The notes: a model not told the origin generated them from the sequence alone. Positions 42,980 to 53,603 are shown, counted from the stretch's first letter. The stretch is 64,000 nt of DNA from Oribacterium parvum ACB1 (GCF_000238055.2 NZ_KE148312.1:627201-691200), one strand, 5' to 3'. A program made the numbers and translations.

Positions 42980-43834
42980 ATGGAAAGCGGAAAATTAAGC
43001 CTCTGTGCCACTCCCATAGGAAATCTGGAAGATATCAGCCTCCGTGTACTCCGCACACTAAAAGAAGCGGATTGTATTGCTGCTGAGGATACAAGGAATT
43101 CCATCAAGCTTCTCAATCACTTTGAAATCAAGACGCCGATGACCGCCTACCATGAGTTCAACAAGGTCGAAAAAGCACGGGAACTTGTAACACGGCTTTT
43201 AAAAGGGGAAAATATTGCCCTCATTACCGATGCGGGTACCCCTTGCATCAGTGATCCGGGCGAAGAACTCGTAAGGCAGGCGATTGACGCCGGTATAAAC
43301 GTGGAAAGTCTTCCCGGACCTGCCGCCTTTGTAACCGCACTTACTCTATCTGCCTTAAGCACAAGACGCTTTGTCTTTGAAGCCTTTCTCCCCACGGAAA
43401 AAAGCAACAAAAAAGAGCGTAAGGCAATTTTAGAAAGTCTTTCTACAGAGGAAAGAACCATCATCCTGTACGAAGCTCCACATCATCTGAAGAAAACCCT
43501 GGAGGATCTTCGAGAGACTTTTCAGGAAAATCGAGCCTTGAGCCTCGCAAGAGAGCTGACAAAAAAACATGAGGAGGTTCTATACTTTACTTTGGACGAG
43601 GCGATTGAGAAGTACCGGGAAGAAGAGCCAAGAGGCGAATATGTTTTGGTTCTTGCAGGAGCTTCTCGAGAAAAAAAGCTTCTGGAAGAACAAGCAAAAT
43701 GGGAAACACTCACACCGGAAGAACATTTTGAGCACTACATAAAAGAAGGCCTGAACGAAAAGGATGCCTTAAAACAAGTTGCAAAAGACAGAGGCATGGG
43801 AAAACGAGATGTCTATAAAATGATAAAAGGGTGA
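42980..43834 (+). CDS. rsmI: 16S rRNA (cytidine-1402-2'-O)-methyltransferase
   Basis: SAM-dependent enzyme modifying C1402 of 16S rRNA, 284 residues. N-terminal LCATPIGNLEDISLR is the family signature, then AAEDTRNS, the TDAGTPCISDPGE loop and ESLPGPAAFVTAL. FYEAPHHL-type segment appears as ILYEAPHHLKKTL. The C-terminus carries the helix-turn-helix-like NEKDALKQVAKDRGMGKRDVYKMI. AAAGGAG upstream of the ATG. The gene is convergent with the giant surface protein gene and shares a hairpin with it; its stop codon lies within that stem. Confidence 0.97.
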   Translation: MESGKLSLCATPIGNLEDISLRVLRTLKEADCIAAEDTRNSIKLLNHFEIKTPMTAYHEFNKVEKARELVTRLLKGENIALITDAGTPCISDPGEELVRQAIDAGINVESLPGPAAFVTALTLSALSTRRFVFEAFLPTEKSNKKERKAILESLSTEERTIILYEAPHHLKKTLEDLRETFQENRALSLARELTKKHEEVLYFTLDEAIEKYREEEPRGEYVLVLAGASREKKLLEEQAKWETLTPEEHFEHYIKEGLNEKDALKQVAKDRGMGKRDVYKMIKG

Positions 43835-43854
43835 CGACCGTCACCCTTTTATCA
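43821..43854. terminator. Bidirectional terminator between rsmI and the giant gene
   Basis: TGATAAAAGGGTGAC and GTCACCCTTTTATCA are perfect 15-base arms around GACC. The rsmI stop codon (43832-43834) sits inside the left arm. Confidence 0.9.
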
Positions 43855-43873
43855 TTCTCCTAGCAGGCTTCCT

Positions 43874-46800
43874 TTACGAAGCTTGCGTTATCTCGTTTTT
43901 TCTTCTCCTCTTTCTATCTCTTCTCCAATACTCCTCTAAGAGAATAGCACTGAGAAGAAAGAGGCTTAAGTTCCCGGGCATATTGCTATTGTCTCCTGTC
44001 GGGATAACTCTGCCGTAGATATCCATCTTTCCTTTTCGCATTGCTCCCAGCATTTCTCCAATCAGCTTGAGTTCTTCAAAATCTTCCTTGCTTAGTTCCC
44101 GATTCTCTCCGAGCAGCTCTGCAAGACGCGCTTCCAGCTCCTTCTTTGTATAGCCGCCTGCTTGCTTTCCCTTCTTTCGAATCCTCTCCAAAGTTTCTTT
44201 CTTCTCTCCTTTGGAATACAATTTCGGAACACCATAACGTTCAATATACTTTACTATTTCCGGAGGAAGTTTTGCTTTGTCAATGCGAATAGGGTTTCCC
44301 GCCTTGTCAATTCCTATCGGGGGGACTGTAGGCGTCCCGTCTCCCGGCCCGCCTTTTTCTCCTCCTGATAAAATGGGGATTCCGGGGCCAATCTCGGAAC
44401 TGCCGCCACCAGGGATGACACCCTTCCTTTTCCCTCCAAGACCGCTACCGATGCCACCCGAAGATTCTCTTGGATAAAGCAGCCATTGCAGTACGGGAAT
44501 CTGTGTAAGCTCTTCTCCTGCACCAAGGATACCTTCTTTGTTCATAAGACGGTATATCTTTAGAGGTTCATCCATATTTGGTCTTCGAATATAGAGGTCT
44601 TCGTTCTTTAAAAATGCTGTCTGGTATCTTGGACGAGCGGAATTTCTTGCATCTCTTCCATAGGAAAGCACACGGATTCTCCTTGTTCCGTCATCCTCTT
44701 CCACCACTTGGAATGCCATTTCATTCTTCGGATTGTTATATTCCCGCTCCTCCGTGATATTCAAAAGGAGATAGTCCTGCGAAAGAGTGAGCTTATCTAT
44801 GCTAAGATTTCCATCGAGATCATTTTCAAAAATCTCCTGTAAGAGATATTCTTCTCCTCGATAGTTCAACGTTTCCCTTGCATTTCTTTCCGGGTATTCC
44901 GAAGCCTGTTCTATACTGTCCTCCCCCTTTTTATCTCCTTTTAAAAGCTCGGATAAATGCCAATTTTTCTTCACATAAAGAGCGTATTTCTGTCCCCCTA
45001 TATCTTTTTTTCTTGTTTCAAAATCGGTCGTATGGAAGGAAATAGCTCCTGTTTTTAGACGGTAAGTAAAGATAGGATGTTGTCCGAAACTAAAAGCTTC
45101 CATAGCTCCGGAAGATTCCTCCGTCATTGTAATGCTGCTGTCGGAAGCCACCGTAATCTTATACACTCCCAGCTGACTCGGTGAAAGTTCCAGATTCTTT
45201 CTCAGTTCCTGATCCTCTGTAAATCCTGTGGCATGAAGATAGTACGTCTTTTCTCTCTCCAAGCCGAACACACTGATATCTCCCTCATAATAAGGTCGAT
45301 ATCCGTTTATTTTTTTAGCGCGTATACTTCCCGCATTCACAAAAGAATCCACCTTATAGCTCTTCCAATGCGTCGGTGCAGGGACTCTCTCCCCATTTAT
45401 GGTGAGTTTTGTTCCTGCTGAGATCGGATGCAATCCGTCCGGATCCGTGGAAATCAGATAAGACATTCCGTAGAGTGGAAGAATCTCTTTCTTTTCCTTT
45501 CGCTCCTGATGCTCCGCTCGAACAGAGAACTGCAAGGCGGTCCGCTCTCTTGCCAGTTCCAAATTGTTTCCACTTACCTTGAAAACATTTTGTTCCGGTA
45601 CAGGAGAAAGGATGCTGATCTGATTCTTATTGTTAATCTTAAACTTCAGTTCCTTCATAGGGCGAAGTGAATTCGGAAGATTAGTGCCCTCCTTAATGGT
45701 ATATACTTTTCCGGCGAGAAACTCTCCCGAAATCAACTTTTTTCCATCGGCATCGGCAGTATAATCCCTGGTGCTCTCCACAGTCGTTCCATTAAAAATA
45801 CCGCTGATGCTGAACTCTTGTCCTCCGAGCTTTTCTCTATTCTCCCAATGCTCTTTTTTCTTATCTTCTTCACTATAAGAAAGTAAGGGGTCAATAGCAG
45901 AATGTAAAATCTGAACTCCGTTTACGGCATTGGTTCGTGTTTCCTGAATTTCCGTTTTCTCTGCCAAGAAGCGGAAAGGTCCGTAAACGCTTGGCGTACC
46001 GTCATCATTTAAGTCCAACAAGTATCCGTGAGGCTCTATCAGCTCCTTGATATAGTAGTCCTGATACCAGTCCAGTCCGTCAAATATCAATTCACCTTGA
46101 TTTCCTCCGACCCCGGTAATACCGACTACTGCAGTACCGGCCTTTTCCACAGGAATCGTCGCCGCATTATCCTTATATAGTCCAAACTTTGCACCATTTA
46201 GCTTGACGCTATGATCAAAGTCATCTACCTTTAGAATCTTCAGTTTCCCCGGAATACGGCTATTTTTTGCAATCCCTACCTCATCTCCGCTTGCACCGGG
46301 CGGATTTCCGTTTTCCAGTCCGATTTTTTCTTTAAAAGAGCAGGCCTTTACTGTCTTCTTCTCTCCGGTACCGGCCAAATCATCCTTAGTTATGACAAAG
46401 ACATATTTCTTGTTTTTCTTTACACCGGCAACCGTTTCCTGCTCGACAGTATAGCCTGTGGGAGAAGTTTCTTCCATAAAGTAATACACGCCTAGCGGTA
46501 AACCGTCCCGGATAGAAACTTTTCGGTTTTCCTTGTCTTTTTCCTCTTGATTTCCCGCCTCGCTATAGGTCTTATGAGTCAGACCTGCCGCAAGAGTTTT
46601 TGTAGAAATAACACCGTTTTCATCGCTTGTAAGTTCTGCCAGGAAAATATCATCCGTCTCCAATCTGCCGTCCAGCGCAGTATAATCATAGTCCGGTGCA
46701 GCAGAATCCTTCAGTTTATTCGCATGCACATCCAAGGCCTTTGCCTTATCATATTTCCCGGAATCCTTTACCTGATACAGCTTAAACTTTGCTCCTTTTA

Positions 46801-49800
46801 GCTTCGCATAGTCCGTTCCGCCGACTGTCTTCGGTTCTCTATCCAGCTTTATCAAGCTAGCGTGTGCCAGAATACGGGTCGCCTTAATCTTTAGTTCTTT
46901 ATTCTTATTCGCTCCCTCTTTTACGATATCTCCTGAAATGTTCTTTGTTCCGCTGATTCCCGACACTTCCTTCAATTCTTTTCCGTCGTGACTGATTTGG
47001 AACAGATAATAGTCGTTTGTCGGATGATTTTTTTCATAGAGAACGGACTGATTTGTTCTTTCCAATCTATAGTATGCATCTGCATGAAGCTTCGAAAGCT
47101 CATGCGTGTTACTTCCTGTATTAGTCCATGTTGTAAGGGCTGTAGCACTTAATTTCTCTCCGTGACTATCCGCTTCATACAGCTTAAACTCGGAATGCAA
47201 AACCGTATTTTCATACTGATCCACTTCCGTGAATGTAAACTTTGTGGGGCTGTTCTTTAAAACAAGAGTACCGACATTTCCAATCATCTTTATTTCAAAA
47301 ATACCGCCCTCATTTCCGCTTGCACCAACAAATTCCAGCCCGCTTCCATCTTTTTTGAGCCTGAAAATACCGCCCTGCTTTACACCAATCTGATATCCTT
47401 TGGGAGCATTTTCTTCTATAAGTTTGTATTCGTAGCCCGACTTTAACACGCCCTCCAGGCTAAAGCCGGTAGTCGATTCCAGTACTTCCCCGGTAATCGG
47501 GATATAGGCTTCTTCTCCGGCTTCCGTAAGCCCGTATGCACTTCCATTTCCAAGAAAAGCGCCCTTGACCGGGTCACCTAAGAAGTCGCCTTTTTTTCCG
47601 TATAGACGGAATTTACTTCCGCTAAGGCTATCTGCAGCATCTATCTTCTTTTGGAATTGGAAAATTGTCGGCTTGTTACTTAAAACAATCTTATCTCCAT
47701 CTCTTACCCCGGTATATAGGATATCCGCCGGACTTCCCGTTCCGCTTGTGTCTTTGTCTTTTTTTACCTCAAACGTAATCGAAGAAGGATTCATGATGAA
47801 ATAGCCTTCCGCAGTAGCCGTTTCCTCCAGTTTATATAAGCCCCATGGCAGTTCCGAGAACTGCAATCCTGCTATACCTAGAGCAGAAGCTGTAGTAGAG
47901 ACATTTTTCTTATCCGCTTCCGTTTCTACTTTACCGTCATAAATATATTCCCCCTCTGTAAGTCCTGATTTCAGTTTAACTTGTACGGCCTTCTTATCAT
48001 CTATAACTCCCTCGGGGTAAATGGAAAGTTTAAATTCCGCTTTTAATCCATCTCTATTTCCTGCACTCACGCCTTTTTGGTAGGGATTTGGCAAATCACT
48101 ATTTGCCGACTCAAAGGTTTTTTTCACTTTTACAGTACCGACCTTATATCCTTTTTGCTCTCTGACATCGATAAAGATATCCGCCTTCTTTGTTTCACCG
48201 ACCATGGGCACAATATTTTTGGTTCCGCTTTCACTTCCCTTTATGGAATATGGCCCATAAACCGTAGTATCTCGGGCATATCCTTTGGGAGGCAATATTT
48301 CCATAACATAGTAGTTTTCATTTCGCTTCCCCATGAAACGAATGTTTCCCTTGGAATTACTGATCTGGAGGTCTTCAGCCAGACCTTGCAATTGTTCCAC
48401 GGTCGCTGTCTCTGTTAATTTATTTTTATCGCTCGCCAAAAAGAGTCCATATCTGGCACCCGGAAGTACCACATTTCTGGACAAGGCATCCGCTTTTTTC
48501 ATATTGAAGCGAACACGACTTCCTGCAGAAGTAAATTCAAAATCTTCTATCTTTACAATACAGCTGCTGCTGCTTTTGCCACTTTCTACGGAAATCGCAT
48601 TTTTGGTCTCCTTCATTTCCGCTCGGTTGTTCACTCTAAGAACCGTGGTGTATTTTAAAAGATAGGTATCGGTAGTATCTTTGGGAAGCGTAACTTTTAA
48701 TGTGGTCTGCAGTTTATCAGGTTCTCCCGGATGCAGCGTATCCGGAATGAAATTCCTTAGTCGCTCTTTATACCAGCCGGTAATATCCGTTTCCGGAGAC
48801 TGAGGCAGTTCAACTACACCGGGGTCGGAAGCATTTTCATAAAGTTCCGTACTTCCCGGCTTATGCGTTGTTTTATATAGTTTAACGGAGGAATAATCCA
48901 AGTGCAGACCATCCGGAATGACATCCGCTAAAACCACTCTGTCCTTCAGTTTTGCTCCCATCGGGTTAATGAGTACCGACCACTCAATGCTGTTCGCCTC
49001 ATCTCCTTCACCCTGTTTTCCGCTCTTTTTCAGAATTTCATTTCGTAAATTCTCCGCTGTCCCGGAGCCTTCTTTAGTCACTTCCACCGTGGTATTCGTT
49101 AATGGAGGAACCTGCGATTGCGGGAAAGTCGTGGAGTCCAGCGTCGCTTTGTTCTTTACGAATATCTCTACCGACTCCAGATCATCTACACTGGTAATCG
49201 GTTTTTTGAAAAGCAATGCCTGCCCGTCTTCATTTAAATAGGCATAAATATTCAATTCCAAAACATCCTTTAAACTGCTTCCAAGCTCTACCTTCACCTT
49301 GTGATGCGTGTTATCAATAGTCATTTCGGAAGGCGGAACAGCGTTATCTGTTGCTCCCTTAATCAAAGCTCTTGTAGGATGATCCGGATCGCTGCCGTCC
49401 GTAATGGTAAAATATCGGGAATCCAAGGGTTTAATGACATCTCCCTCTTTATAGAAAAAGATTCCGTTTAAGTCATCCTCCAGCTTTACGTTTGCTAAGC
49501 TGTCGTATTGATCTTCATTTGCCGTAATTTTGAAATGGAAAAATGCCCTCTTATCCCCATCTCTATAAAAGCTCTTTACTTCTTTTTTCAGGAGCTTGTT
49601 TTGCAGAGATTGCACTTTTGAAACTGTTTTTTCATGCAAGGGATGAGTATCGGGATCCGTCTCATGCTCGTATAATTTTATTGTTGCGGAATTGACATAG
49701 TTATGATTTTCATTGTGTCCTATGTAATATTCCGCCTTGGTTTGATAGTCAATATGCAAATTAGACAGCTTTAAGTTCTCAGCGCTGTCATAACGTCGGA

Positions 49801-52573
49801 TAATCTGAATCCACAATTTTCCTCCATCCGTTGAGGCATTGGGAATATATTGGACGCTGATGTCCGCCATAGGCTGATGATCCTCTCCTAGAATGGTTTC
49901 TGTCTGCATTGTTGCAAAAAACGGGGCATTTTTTCTTCCTGAAAAAACCTCCGTATTGCCATACTTTATATAAAGGTCATGCAAATTGCTGTCGGATGCA
50001 ATCGTATCTTCAATGATTGCTTTTTCGTAATCCTCCCCCTTCGTCGATGATTCCAACACCCAAGAAAGTAGAGCCTTCTTTTTATTTACACCATAGGTCT
50101 TTTTCTCTAAGAATGCCGTCTCAAAAGGAACGGTCGTTACGGAAGGAGGCACCGGAACCTCCGAAGGACCGTCTCCCTCCGCAGTGGGATAGGAGACCTT
50201 GACTCTTGCCGTATTTTTCACGCCCTTTTTCGGAGATCCTCCGCCTACCGGAACTAAGGGACTGGACTCATCCACCTTCGTTTCAAAACTAATCTGATAA
50301 GCCTGTTGGAAATCTTCTGCAAAATGAATCTTTAAATTGGAACCTGACGCGGTATTTTCCACTTCATAGCTAACGGTCTGCGCACCTCCTCCTTCTAATT
50401 GCGTGAAACTTCCGGAAGGATTGGAGGCTTTGAGATTCACTTTTTCTTCAATTCCATCTCCAAGATTTTCTATCGTTATACCTTTAACTTCATCCAGAGT
50501 AAGCCCGCTGCTCAGTTCATCCACAACTGTTGCCTTGTAAACACGGGCATTATTTTTATTAAAATTTATTTTCCATCTGACGCGGTTTCCGCTGATTTGC
50601 TGGCCTTCCTTTTTCAGGATCACCTTTTCCACGATTTGCTCTGCTGTCGAAGAAGTCTTTAAGGGATCCGGATCAAGCTTCGTAGGATCTTCATGGCTTA
50701 AACGAACCGTATTTTGGATATGAGAAGGATAAGGGTCCTCAAATACCACTCTCTTTAAACCCGTAGTAAAAGTCAGGGTTTGCGGTGCTCGAATAATGCT
50801 ATCCGATGCAGGCGGAAAGGTATAGGAATAGTGAGTTCTTCCTCCCGATTCCGTCCTGACCAATTCATTTTTAATATCCAAAACTGAAGTACTGTTCCAC
50901 TTTGCGGATATGAGCTTCTGTTCCGTTTCATTAAAGGAATCCGTTATCGTAAGTCCGTTTAATCTTACGCCTTTACTTTCCGTTCCTACTTCAATCTTCC
51001 ACTCAATTTTTCCACGGTCTAAATGCGGAATAGCGGTCTTCTTCACTCCGGAAATTAACTCCGGAAGCCTTGGGAAATGCAAGATGTGCTTCATCTTAGG
51101 CAGTTCAATTTCAGAAGAAAAACCGTCGCTCTCCTCATTCCATTTACTATGATCCATCTTGAAATGCAGGAAAATATTGGCAATCGCTTCATCCACATCC
51201 AGATCCGGATCTTCTATGCCTTTTCCAAATTCAAGTTCCAGCTCCGCTCTGCCTTCCGCATTATTTCGAAATGCAGATTTCCAAAGAAGTTTATTTTCAT
51301 CCGTTCTTATATCGTCCAGATAGCTATCCTTCTTTTCCGGAAGATTTGCTGTTGAAAAATCATTTCCAACAGCTATAAAAGGTTCCGGAAATGTAAAGAC
51401 AATCTTATCTCCCTTTTTACATGTTCTGGGCCAATCCTTAAATTTCATGCCAAAGCTCATTCTGAGCTTTTCCAGATCCAAAGGAGAATAAGATCCCCCA
51501 TTTAACTCCCACTTCTTCTCTTTACCATCTGCGGAAAGCGTCGGTGTAAAAGCCTCATATCCGCTGCCTCCGAAAAATCCGCCCTTGATTTCTCCCAGAG
51601 AGAAATCGACCTCCGCCTTAATCCGATCCGATCCGCTCGTCTTCCCCTTCCAGATTGCCAGTGGAGAAAAGCTGTCCAAACTGAATTCCAAGCTTTCTCG
51701 TTTACTTCCAAAGCGTTTTTTTCTCTCTTTAACAAGAAGCTCCTCTACTTCAACATCCTCCTTTGTAACATCCAGAATATCTAAAGTACTGATTCCGTCT
51801 TCTCTTTTCTCTTCCTTTATGGGAAGATGGGCTGCCTGTAGTTCCCCGTCTCCCTCCAATGGCTGTTTTAAGGTAAATTCTATCTCTACAGTCCCCTTAT
51901 TCGGCTCGATTTCCTGATATTCCCCACTTTTTTCTTCTTCTAGGAAGAAACCTATATCATATAGTCGAAGTTCCTTCGGAGAAAATGCATTCTGCTCCTC
52001 CTCGGAATCAGATTCCTCTCCAAGGTCTTCCGTTTCCGATATTTCTTTTTCCTTATGCTCTTTTAATGCTTCCGTATAAGCACTATACTGCTCCGGTCTT
52101 TCCTCTTCTCTTATCGGACGCACCAAAAAGACTATGCCCTTGGGAAGGCTTTCCGGAATAGAAAGTGTGGCCTTGACCGAAACTTCTTCGTCTGCATAGC
52201 TAAATACTTTCTTTTTATTGACTTCAAAATAAGAAGGACTTGCGGGTTCCATTTCCGAAGCGGAGGACTGCCGTTCTGCATTCTCTTCCTGCCTTTCTGC
52301 TTCGCAATCTATTCCCTGATACAGCTCTTGTATAAAAGATTCTCCGCCTGCTCCGGAAACACTCTCGTTCCCGTCAAAAGAAAACACACTTCCTCCGTTT
52401 CCACTCTCCCCCACAAAAGTCTCTCCGCTTTTCTCTTCTCCTGTAAGAGTGGAGAACGTAAAACTTTGATTTTCTTTTTTGCTTTTCAGCGCAGGAATCT
52501 GCTCCTCACCTACAGCGATGATACTTTGAAATACAATGAGTAAAGCCAGAAATAAGGAAAATGTTCGTTTCAT
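43874..52573 (-). CDS. Giant SpaA/Cna-like surface protein (2899 residues)
   Basis: Cell-surface adhesin-like protein. Residues 1-22 are a signal peptide (SLFLALLIVFQSIIA), then an acidic region to about 330. Between about 500 and 1340 lie at least five modules with a recurring Lys...Trp-x-Ile-x-x-Asn pattern (near 510, 645, 815, 990, 1175), like Cna collagen-binding or isopeptide beta-sandwiches. At least eight SpaA/Cna_B-type repeats follow (starting near 1350, 1478, 1641, 1777, 1904, 2111, 2347, 2511), each beginning with a Lys-x-Asp/Asn strand and carrying GxxFxLY. After 2680 comes a Gly/Pro-rich stalk. The C-terminus VIPTGDNS (2856-2863), a short hydrophobic run and RRDRKRRRKNE form a sorting-like signal that lacks one residue of LPxTG. 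CGGAGG precedes the ATG. Confidence 0.9.
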   Translation of the reverse strand: MKRTFSLFLALLIVFQSIIAVGEEQIPALKSKKENQSFTFSTLTGEEKSGETFVGESGNGGSVFSFDGNESVSGAGGESFIQELYQGIDCEAERQEENAERQSSASEMEPASPSYFEVNKKKVFSYADEEVSVKATLSIPESLPKGIVFLVRPIREEERPEQYSAYTEALKEHKEKEISETEDLGEESDSEEEQNAFSPKELRLYDIGFFLEEEKSGEYQEIEPNKGTVEIEFTLKQPLEGDGELQAAHLPIKEEKREDGISTLDILDVTKEDVEVEELLVKERKKRFGSKRESLEFSLDSFSPLAIWKGKTSGSDRIKAEVDFSLGEIKGGFFGGSGYEAFTPTLSADGKEKKWELNGGSYSPLDLEKLRMSFGMKFKDWPRTCKKGDKIVFTFPEPFIAVGNDFSTANLPEKKDSYLDDIRTDENKLLWKSAFRNNAEGRAELELEFGKGIEDPDLDVDEAIANIFLHFKMDHSKWNEESDGFSSEIELPKMKHILHFPRLPELISGVKKTAIPHLDRGKIEWKIEVGTESKGVRLNGLTITDSFNETEQKLISAKWNSTSVLDIKNELVRTESGGRTHYSYTFPPASDSIIRAPQTLTFTTGLKRVVFEDPYPSHIQNTVRLSHEDPTKLDPDPLKTSSTAEQIVEKVILKKEGQQISGNRVRWKINFNKNNARVYKATVVDELSSGLTLDEVKGITIENLGDGIEEKVNLKASNPSGSFTQLEGGGAQTVSYEVENTASGSNLKIHFAEDFQQAYQISFETKVDESSPLVPVGGGSPKKGVKNTARVKVSYPTAEGDGPSEVPVPPSVTTVPFETAFLEKKTYGVNKKKALLSWVLESSTKGEDYEKAIIEDTIASDSNLHDLYIKYGNTEVFSGRKNAPFFATMQTETILGEDHQPMADISVQYIPNASTDGGKLWIQIIRRYDSAENLKLSNLHIDYQTKAEYYIGHNENHNYVNSATIKLYEHETDPDTHPLHEKTVSKVQSLQNKLLKKEVKSFYRDGDKRAFFHFKITANEDQYDSLANVKLEDDLNGIFFYKEGDVIKPLDSRYFTITDGSDPDHPTRALIKGATDNAVPPSEMTIDNTHHKVKVELGSSLKDVLELNIYAYLNEDGQALLFKKPITSVDDLESVEIFVKNKATLDSTTFPQSQVPPLTNTTVEVTKEGSGTAENLRNEILKKSGKQGEGDEANSIEWSVLINPMGAKLKDRVVLADVIPDGLHLDYSSVKLYKTTHKPGSTELYENASDPGVVELPQSPETDITGWYKERLRNFIPDTLHPGEPDKLQTTLKVTLPKDTTDTYLLKYTTVLRVNNRAEMKETKNAISVESGKSSSSCIVKIEDFEFTSAGSRVRFNMKKADALSRNVVLPGARYGLFLASDKNKLTETATVEQLQGLAEDLQISNSKGNIRFMGKRNENYYVMEILPPKGYARDTTVYGPYSIKGSESGTKNIVPMVGETKKADIFIDVREQKGYKVGTVKVKKTFESANSDLPNPYQKGVSAGNRDGLKAEFKLSIYPEGVIDDKKAVQVKLKSGLTEGEYIYDGKVETEADKKNVSTTASALGIAGLQFSELPWGLYKLEETATAEGYFIMNPSSITFEVKKDKDTSGTGSPADILYTGVRDGDKIVLSNKPTIFQFQKKIDAADSLSGSKFRLYGKKGDFLGDPVKGAFLGNGSAYGLTEAGEEAYIPITGEVLESTTGFSLEGVLKSGYEYKLIEENAPKGYQIGVKQGGIFRLKKDGSGLEFVGASGNEGGIFEIKMIGNVGTLVLKNSPTKFTFTEVDQYENTVLHSEFKLYEADSHGEKLSATALTTWTNTGSNTHELSKLHADAYYRLERTNQSVLYEKNHPTNDYYLFQISHDGKELKEVSGISGTKNISGDIVKEGANKNKELKIKATRILAHASLIKLDREPKTVGGTDYAKLKGAKFKLYQVKDSGKYDKAKALDVHANKLKDSAAPDYDYTALDGRLETDDIFLAELTSDENGVISTKTLAAGLTHKTYSEAGNQEEKDKENRKVSIRDGLPLGVYYFMEETSPTGYTVEQETVAGVKKNKKYVFVITKDDLAGTGEKKTVKACSFKEKIGLENGNPPGASGDEVGIAKNSRIPGKLKILKVDDFDHSVKLNGAKFGLYKDNAATIPVEKAGTAVVGITGVGGNQGELIFDGLDWYQDYYIKELIEPHGYLLDLNDDGTPSVYGPFRFLAEKTEIQETRTNAVNGVQILHSAIDPLLSYSEEDKKKEHWENREKLGGQEFSISGIFNGTTVESTRDYTADADGKKLISGEFLAGKVYTIKEGTNLPNSLRPMKELKFKINNKNQISILSPVPEQNVFKVSGNNLELARERTALQFSVRAEHQERKEKKEILPLYGMSYLISTDPDGLHPISAGTKLTINGERVPAPTHWKSYKVDSFVNAGSIRAKKINGYRPYYEGDISVFGLEREKTYYLHATGFTEDQELRKNLELSPSQLGVYKITVASDSSITMTEESSGAMEAFSFGQHPIFTYRLKTGAISFHTTDFETRKKDIGGQKYALYVKKNWHLSELLKGDKKGEDSIEQASEYPERNARETLNYRGEEYLLQEIFENDLDGNLSIDKLTLSQDYLLLNITEEREYNNPKNEMAFQVVEEDDGTRRIRVLSYGRDARNSARPRYQTAFLKNEDLYIRRPNMDEPLKIYRLMNKEGILGAGEELTQIPVLQWLLYPRESSGGIGSGLGGKRKGVIPGGGSSEIGPGIPILSGGEKGGPGDGTPTVPPIGIDKAGNPIRIDKAKLPPEIVKYIERYGVPKLYSKGEKKETLERIRKKGKQAGGYTKKELEARLAELLGENRELSKEDFEELKLIGEMLGAMRKGKMDIYGRVIPTGDNSNMPGNLSLFLLSAILLEEYWRRDRKRRRKNEITQAS

Positions 52574-52849
52574 AAATGCCTCCGTCCTTATATTGTAGAC
52601 CTTGAAACAGCCTTGAATTCTATTTATTCAACTCATATAAATCTGTATTTTCTCGATGAACAATCCGTAAAATACTTTTTTCATCTGAAAGAAATGACGA
52701 AAACAAACCTATACTTATCATACTATATTTCGGCAAAAAATAAGTTTATTTTAATAATACGAAAGATAAATAATTCTAAAATAGAAATAAATCCAAACCG
52801 GATAAAGTATAAATAAGATATCTGCATTCTACAGCTATAGCATAGAAAA

Positions 52850-52890
52850 AACGAGTACCGCATGCTACACGAGCGATTCTCGTTATGAAT
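52850..52890. repeat. Family-3 palindrome
   Basis: AACGAG at 52850 pairs with CTCGTT at 52879-52884, then ATGAAT. Matches the copy at 54778-54819 in arms and tail, differing in the loop. Confidence 0.6.
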
Positions 52891-52894
52891 ACGC

Positions 52895-52928
52895 AAAAAA
52901 ACAGAAGCCGAGCAAGCTTCTGTTTTTT
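52895..52928. terminator. Symmetric terminator-like hairpin
   Basis: Arms AAAAAACAGAAGC and GCTTCTGTTTTTT around a seven-base loop. Works in either direction, but no gene ends close by on either strand; it lies about 440 bases downstream of DUF1858. Confidence 0.75.
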
Positions 52929-53307
52929 CTCACCCTTTCGAGTGAACACTTAAGTTGAGTCTATTTATTTCAGGAGATTTTTGACTTCGCCGTGCTTATG
53001 GTCAGGAGGACACGACAAAGCTTTTGGTTATGAATTCTGAAGAATCAATATTCAAACCGGTTAGTTTTATCTAACTGTGGTTATATTACACTAACTTTCA
53101 TTTCCTGTCAACGACTTTTTAAAATTTTTTCAAAATAATTTTTCAAACCTTATTTCCATTGTGTTTCGCAAGATATCCCATTCCTCTTCATCTAATCCCT
53201 TTCTTATAAAATTTACTTTTTTCCTGACAACTTACAAAACGGAAACTGTCTCACGAATGGTCATGGACAAAGCGAGATACCGTATACTATGCGAACGATA
53301 TAAAAAT

Positions 53308-53336
53308 CGAAAAGCGGAGAAGTATCTCTTCTCCGC
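53308..53336 (-). terminator. Terminator of the DUF1858 gene
   Basis: GCGGAGAAG (53314-53322) and CTTCTCCGC (53328-53336); the minus strand then reads TTTTCGATTTTT. Confidence 0.8.
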
Positions 53337-53369
53337 CTCGCTGCTGATTTGTTTTTGTCTCGTGAAGAT

Positions 53370-53603
53370 TTATGCATTCTGAGATGCTTCTTGAATCTCT
53401 CTATACTCTCGTAAAACATCGTTCAAATCTTCAGTCAAATCGTCCACATCGATACCGTGCGCCTCACATGCTTCTTCCAAAGACTCGGCTTGGGAGGCTG
53501 CACAAGACACACACCCCATACCATTTTGCATAAGAAACGGGGCAATCAATTCATTTAATGCCAGAATATCGCTTATCTTCATGTCTTTTGTAACGTCAGC
53601 CAT
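53370..53603 (-). CDS. DUF1858 redox-disulfide protein
   Basis: Small cytosolic protein of 77 residues with the DUF1858 fold, often found beside hybrid cluster proteins and other redox enzymes. C31 and C34 in MGCVSCA form a likely disulfide/metal CxxC, and C46 follows in ACEAHG. AAGGAGGAAACT precedes the ATG. It lies downstream of mecA on the same strand, separated by 67 bases, and may be co-transcribed. The biochemical role is not known. Confidence 0.85.
   Translation of the reverse strand: MADVTKDMKISDILALNELIAPFLMQNGMGCVSCAASQAESLEEACEAHGIDVDDLTEDLNDVLREYREIQEASQNA

Larger units (their letters stand above)
52574..53369. other. Long intergenic region upstream of the giant gene
   Basis: About 800 bases with no convincing gene; short frames are AT-rich and low in complexity. 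It holds the leader of the giant gene, a family-3 palindrome at 52850-52890, a strong hairpin at 52895-52928, and the DUF1858 terminator at 53308-53336. The part from 52930 to 53300 has only weak inverted repeats such as GGTTAG...CTAACTG near 53057. Confidence 0.6.

Noticed and set aside
52613-52816. 67-codon frame upstream of the giant gene
   Set aside because: AT-rich, Asn/Ile/Lys-rich product with no RBS; typical of non-coding AT-rich DNA.
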